Origin: Phycisphaeraceae bacterium
GTDB taxonomy: Bacteria; Planctomycetota; Phycisphaerae; Phycisphaerales; Phycisphaeraceae
Reading direction: 5' to 3'
Assembly (NCBI GenBank): GCA_028281215.1
Contig: JANQKH010000486.1
Location: 1-5,642 of the forward strand
Length of the DNA stretch: 5,642 bases
This document shows positions 4,460-5,642 of the stretch, piece by piece. The first letter of the stretch is position 1. Every line of letters begins with the position of its first letter. The notes under the pieces were generated by a model that worked only from the letters and a program-made list of their open reading frames with translations, did not search any database and was not told the origin of the DNA. Both the position numbers and the translations under genes were made by a program.

Positions 4460-5642
4460 ATGACGGAAAGTGAAAACCATTCAGGTGAAACGCCAACACC
4501 GCGCCATTGGTCGCAGGTCTGGCAGTTGCCGTCCCTGTTGCTGGGTACCGGTCTGTTTGCGCTGGCGGTGTACGTCATGTTGCCCGGCGAGAAGCCGGAC
4601 GATTTTTACAGCGTGCTCGAGAACGTGAACCTGTCCATTCAGGCACGCGACTTGGAAGGCGCGGAAGAATCGTTGCGCACCTGGCAGCAACCCATCCACG
4701 AGCGCGGCAGCGACGAGATCAAAGCCTGGTACGACGAGTTGTGGGGCGACTTGGTCTACTTCCAACAGGCGGCAGGCGGCGGCGAGGCCGGCGCCAACTA
4801 TGAAATGATCATCACCTACTACAAGGATGCCATCAAGCGCGGCCGACAGATGGATACGATCCATCGCCAGCGCCTCGCCGAAGCGTTAATCGCTTTGGGC
4901 AAGGAGGACGAAGCGATCGGCATGTTGGGCGAGTTCAGCGATGCCGCCGCGCGACATCGCCACGCTGTTTTGAGACAGGTGCTCGAACGAAGATTGTTGT
5001 CACCGGAAAAAGACGCAGCATCCTTGCAGGCGGCGCTGAATCGTTATCTTGAAGAGCTGAAATCAGAACCGGATGACGCCGTGCGCCGCGAGGGGGAAAT
5101 CTGGGCGATTGCATTGAAAACCGGTCTGCTGCACGACGCGGGAGATTCGCAGGCGGCGATCAAAGTCATCGAACGCAAGTTGATTTACTTCCTCGACCGC
5201 GGCGGCCGAAAGAACACCGGCCCACTCTATGTCATTCGCGGCAAAGCATATCAGCGGCTTGGCGATTTCGAACGCGCCCGCGAGTCTTACGCCATTGCTC
5301 AGGACGTTCTGCCGCCTGGCGACGCCCAGCATGCCGACATCCTTGTTGGTTCAGGGCAGATTGAACTGGTGCAAAGCGATGACGTGCGACAGGCGCTGCA
5401 ACACTTCCGGTCGGCGGAACAGAAGTACCGGCCGCTCGTCGGCGACCCCGTTCACTCGCCGTACTTCGAGGCTTTGATCGGACGCGCCGACTGTGAAGCG
5501 CGACTGGGAAAACACGTAGCGGCCGTTGATCATTTGAAGGTCGCTGTGCAATTGATGGTCGAAAGCCAGCGTCCCTCCAAAGACAAACAGGACCGGCTGG
5601 TCAACACCACACTTTCGCATCACCTGGCCACCTCCGACGTAG
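4460..5642 (+). CDS. Membrane-anchored TPR protein, N-terminal part (runs off right edge)
   Basis: From ATG 4460 the frame stays open for 394 codons to the window edge, with GAGGTG upstream. Residues 1-22 are polar and include Trp17 and Trp21. One hydrophobic segment at about 23-41 (LPSLLLGTGLFALAVYVML) should be an uncleaved signal anchor; the rest, probably on the periplasmic side, is helical and charged. A canonical tetratricopeptide repeat is visible at about 254-287, with Tyr257, Gly261, Tyr264, Ala273, Tyr277, Ala280 and Pro285 at consensus positions 4, 8, 11, 20, 24, 27 and 32. Weaker TPR-like helix pairs occur around 140-155 (RLAEALIALGKEDEAI), 295-325 and 340-370. TPR arrays bind other proteins, but no enzymatic domain is seen, so the partner and role are unknown. 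It is the fourth annotated gene on this strand and starts 100 bases after rsfS. Confidence in the gene and fold is high; function is open. Confidence 0.87.
   Translation, partial: MTESENHSGETPTPRHWSQVWQLPSLLLGTGLFALAVYVMLPGEKPDDFYSVLENVNLSIQARDLEGAEESLRTWQQPIHERGSDEIKAWYDELWGDLVYFQQAAGGGEAGANYEMIITYYKDAIKRGRQMDTIHRQRLAEALIALGKEDEAIGMLGEFSDAAARHRHAVLRQVLERRLLSPEKDAASLQAALNRYLEELKSEPDDAVRREGEIWAIALKTGLLHDAGDSQAAIKVIERKLIYFLDRGGRKNTGPLYVIRGKAYQRLGDFERARESYAIAQDVLPPGDAQHADILVGSGQIELVQSDDVRQALQHFRSAEQKYRPLVGDPVHSPYFEALIGRADCEARLGKHVAAVDHLKVAVQLMVESQRPSKDKQDRLVNTTLSHHLATSDV

Noticed and set aside
1..5642. tRNA or rRNA genes, CRISPR arrays, insertion-sequence ends, toxin-antitoxin or phage genes
   Set aside because: Nothing resembling cloverleaf structures, regular spaced repeats, transposase motifs or phage proteins was seen on reading the window.

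Overview
The window looks like chromosomal DNA of a moderately GC-rich, free-living bacterium. The best guess is a planctomycete of the Phycisphaerae type. This rests on the mix of a secreted PEP-CTERM-style protein, a K+-dependent membrane pyrophosphatase, a membrane-anchored TPR protein and widely spaced genes; no marker here fixes the phylum. It reads as ordinary core genome: no mobile element, CRISPR array, tRNA or rRNA was seen.

Layout. Bases 1-532 carry, on the minus strand, the N-terminal 177 codons of a secreted protein with a clear signal peptide; its C-terminus lies outside the window. A 312-base divergent spacer (533-844) separates it from four plus-strand genes. These are rpsU (ribosomal protein bS21, 845-1051), hppA (membrane ion-pumping pyrophosphatase, 1284-3689), rsfS (ribosomal silencing factor, best start 3895, to 4359) and a membrane-anchored TPR protein (4460 to beyond the right edge). 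The secreted protein and the TPR protein are both open at the window ends. A 30-codon ORF with a Cys/His pattern like a zinc knuckle (3718-3810) sits between hppA and rsfS and may or may not be real.

Non-coding structure. The 232-base rpsU-hppA gap is the most structured stretch. It holds a terminator-like stem (1105-1142), a perfect 11-bp inverted repeat (1173-1203) flanked by direct repeats, and a perfect 8-bp inverted repeat (1231-1256) just before the hppA ribosome binding site. The rsfS-TPR gap holds a compact inverted repeat (4402-4432).

How the genes may work together. bS21 acts in 30S initiation and RsfS blocks subunit joining on the 50S side. HppA removes the pyrophosphate made by biosynthesis and tRNA charging while pumping Na+ and/or H+. 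A link between translation control and energy saving is possible, but the 100-232 base gaps mean co-transcription is not shown. I see no convincing new multi-gene system here. The best leads are the hppA leader structures, the signal peptide and loop insertion of HppA, and the Cys/His micro-ORF.
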